Shown: positions 44,064 to 45,601 of the stretch, piece by piece
Position numbering within the stretch: position 1 is the first letter of the stretch
Layout of the letters: each line of letters opens with the position of its first letter
From: Chromera velia
Lineage: Eukaryota; Sar; Chromeraceae
Assembly (NCBI GenBank): GCA_018398765.1
Contig: JAHBMJ010004716.1
Location: 1 to 45,601, forward strand
Reading direction: 5' to 3'
DNA length: 45,601 nucleotides
Program-made: the position numbers and the translations under genes
Notes under the pieces: generated by a model
What the model saw: the letters and a program-made list of their open reading frames with translations, nothing else
Database searches by the model: none
Told to the model about the DNA's origin: nothing

Positions 44064-45364
44064 CTACGATGCAGATGCAGAGGGTGCCCCCACCCGGCTC
44101 TCTGCATCTGCTGTCTCTGTTTGCTTCTCCTTCGCAGCGGAGCCAAACCCGAATCCCCCAATCCAGGACCAGTTCTGCATCCGTCTGTAGAAGGGCATTC
44201 GGAAAGTGTCCGCAAAGTTCCGAAAGGAATCGAAAGCGGCGGGGCGTGCGTCAATGTGAACCTGCAGTCACTCATTCATACACACGGTGAGCCCTTCATC
44301 CAGACAGTCATCTGGTCAATCAATCCATTTTCCCTTATTCTCTATCCATCCAGTCGTGTGACGGTACATGATTTGCGTGCAGACTCATTCATTCGAGGCC
44401 GCTCACCCCCTCATTGATTCATTCACTCAAGCATGCGACCACGAAAATCTGCTGCGAGATTTTGTCGGCCAATGAGGAGAATCATCTCGAAGCGCAGCGC
44501 ATGAAAACAAAATAGATTGAAGCGACTTAGGTTTATAGGGCTTACTCCACAAAGAAAGAAAAAAAGGCAGAAGAAACGGCGTCGACCGAGAAACTGAAAA
44601 CCAATCCTCAACCACAGCCAGAGCTCTCCCTTTCTTTTTCTCTTAAGATGATACGCCCAGTCTCCTCTACCAAGAAACTGCTGAGAACCTCTGGGTCTTC
44701 TCTTTCGTGCCGTGAATCCCAATTGGTCTTCTCTTGATTTCCTTTTTGCCGCATCCTCCCCTTCCCTTCCCGTTCCTCCCCAAATCCAACGTGCGATTTC
44801 CTCCCCTCCCCTGACCCCACCTGGATATCGTCCTCCAATTGCTGGTCGTCGTAGTAGTCGATGATGTACCGCACTTGCTCCCCGCATCTGGAGGAAGAGG
44901 ACAGGGGGAAGGGAATGAGGCGCGATCGCAGAGAAAAGAGATCGGCGGGGGACACATACGCAGAGGAAGACTCGCACTTAGAGGCACGCAGAAGAATGAT
45001 ACGCAGAAGGTCGATCCCTCTCCGAACAAGCCCACTCAGTCCACACTCACTCACTCGCTGAGTCAGTCACTGACTCACTCACTCACTCACTCACTCAGTC
45101 AGTCAGTCACCCACTCACTCACTCACTCACTCACTCACTCTTTCACTCACGCACGCACTCACTCAGACACACATAAAATCCATTTTCTTCCGTCGAAAGC
45201 CCTTTCAAATAATCTGTCCGTTTCGTTTTTTCGCCAGAATGGGGAAATGGAGGAAGGGAAAATGAAAAAGAGAAAGCGGCGCCTAGATGGATGAATGGAT
45301 AGGTGCGCAAAAAAAAACTGACCTGTCGACAAACCAATCGTGACGGTCGAAGGGACGTCCTCGT
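44064..45364 (-). CDS. HCCS: cytochrome c-type heme lyase (holocytochrome c synthase), 3' exons
   Basis: HCCS attaches heme to apocytochrome c in the mitochondrial intermembrane space (System III). Three exons join in phase: 45364-45323 (GRPFDRHDWFVDR), 44887-44821 (CGEQVRYIIDYYDDQ, through DDIQ) and 44261-44064 (VHIDARPAAFDSFRNFADTF, through FRMPFYRRM, then a short Gly/Ala/Ser tail and TAG). They match the family's C-terminal blocks in order: 'PFDRHDWxVDR', 'VRYxIDYY' and 'xxDVRPAxDS'. The first exon starts in phase 2, so the N-terminal half, including the usual heme-contact region, lies beyond the right edge or in unread DNA at 45365-45601. The intron between the last two exons is about 560 nt. 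About 103 codons are present of a protein usually 200-300 residues long. Confidence 0.9.
45056..45157 (+). repeat. (TCAC)n / (CAGT)n array in HCCS intron
   Basis: About 100 bp of CACT/TCAC tetranucleotides with CAGT variants, within the intron between the exons at 45364-45323 and 44887-44821. On the HCCS sense strand it reads GTGA. Confidence 0.85.
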
Positions 45365-45388
45365 CTGCACTCGGGCATCCACACACAC

Positions 45389-45417
45389 AGACAGACACAG
45401 ACACACAGACATACACA

Positions 45418-45452
<35 letters not shown>

Positions 45453-45535
45453 GGGGGGGGGGGGAGAGAGCGAGCGAGAGAGAGAGAGAGAGGAAAAGAG
45501 TGTGTGTGCGTGCGCGCGTGTGTGTGTGTGTGTAA
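45389..45535 (+). repeat. compound CA / GA / G / TG microsatellite upstream of the first HCCS exon seen
   Basis: (CA)n with CAGA variants, (GA)n, a G11 run, GA with GAGC, and finally TG/TGCG. On the HCCS sense strand most of it is pyrimidine-rich and ends about 25 bp before the acceptor at 45365. The remaining bases to 45601 hold no recognised exon. Confidence 0.85.
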
Positions 45536-45601
45536 GAGAGGACACGCGCGATTGTCGTCCAGCAGCCTGATCCCACATGATCGATCTATGGCAACTGAAC
45601 G

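Noticed and set aside
43714-44190. Plus-strand frame of 158 codons with good-looking composition
   Set aside because: Its right part is antisense to the last HCCS exon (44261-44064) and its left part is built on a TGCC repeat. The HCCS match explains the open frame.

Overview
This is a nuclear window from a eukaryote with long, intron-rich genes and very many simple repeats in introns. The evidence points to a flagellated alga with a complex (secondary red-type) plastid, most like a chromerid such as Chromera velia. That assignment is inference. It rests on a TPR protein and an alpha/beta hydrolase with bipartite-looking leaders (the TPR protein has a signal peptide followed by an A-F boundary and a Ser/Arg-rich segment), a ciliary PIBF1/CEP90 homologue, and a System III cytochrome c heme lyase. 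All gene models were spliced by hand from GT/AG sites. Reading phase was carried through every junction and is consistent unless stated.

Layout. 0.7-6.4 kb (minus): two phase-consistent exon blocks of an unrecognised protein or proteins, possibly one gene with an unresolved middle. 6.4-7.3 kb: divergent intergenic region. 7.3-18.2 kb (plus): a 22-exon coiled-coil gene of 1,074 residues, called PIBF1/CEP90. 18.2-22.2 kb: AT-rich intergenic DNA with two copies of a miniature inverted-repeat element that has an unusual modular interior, a foldback element and a half copy of it. 22.2-25.6 kb (minus): five-exon, 460-residue predicted plastid TPR protein, with a poly-C-flanked assembly gap in one intron. 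25.8-26.1 kb: two identical tRNA-Thr(AGU) genes head to head in a near-perfect palindrome. 26.3-29.5 kb (plus): four-exon, 394-residue alpha/beta hydrolase with an intact catalytic triad. 30.7-32.4 kb (plus): single-exon EI24-family ER membrane protein with a large charged insertion. 33.6-43.9 kb: mostly non-genic, with a 38-bp minisatellite, a third truncated copy of the miniature element, long polypyrimidine tracts and isolated exon-like pieces. 44.1-45.4 kb (minus): the last three exons of holocytochrome c synthase, which continues past the right edge.

The genes do not form an operon-like unit. The TPR and hydrolase genes are divergent neighbours, both look plastid-directed, and the tRNA palindrome lies between them. 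PIBF1 (centriole/cilium), EI24 (ER/autophagy) and HCCS (mitochondrion) are independent housekeeping functions. Most long open frames in CT-, TG- and GA-repeat DNA are low-complexity artefacts and were left out.
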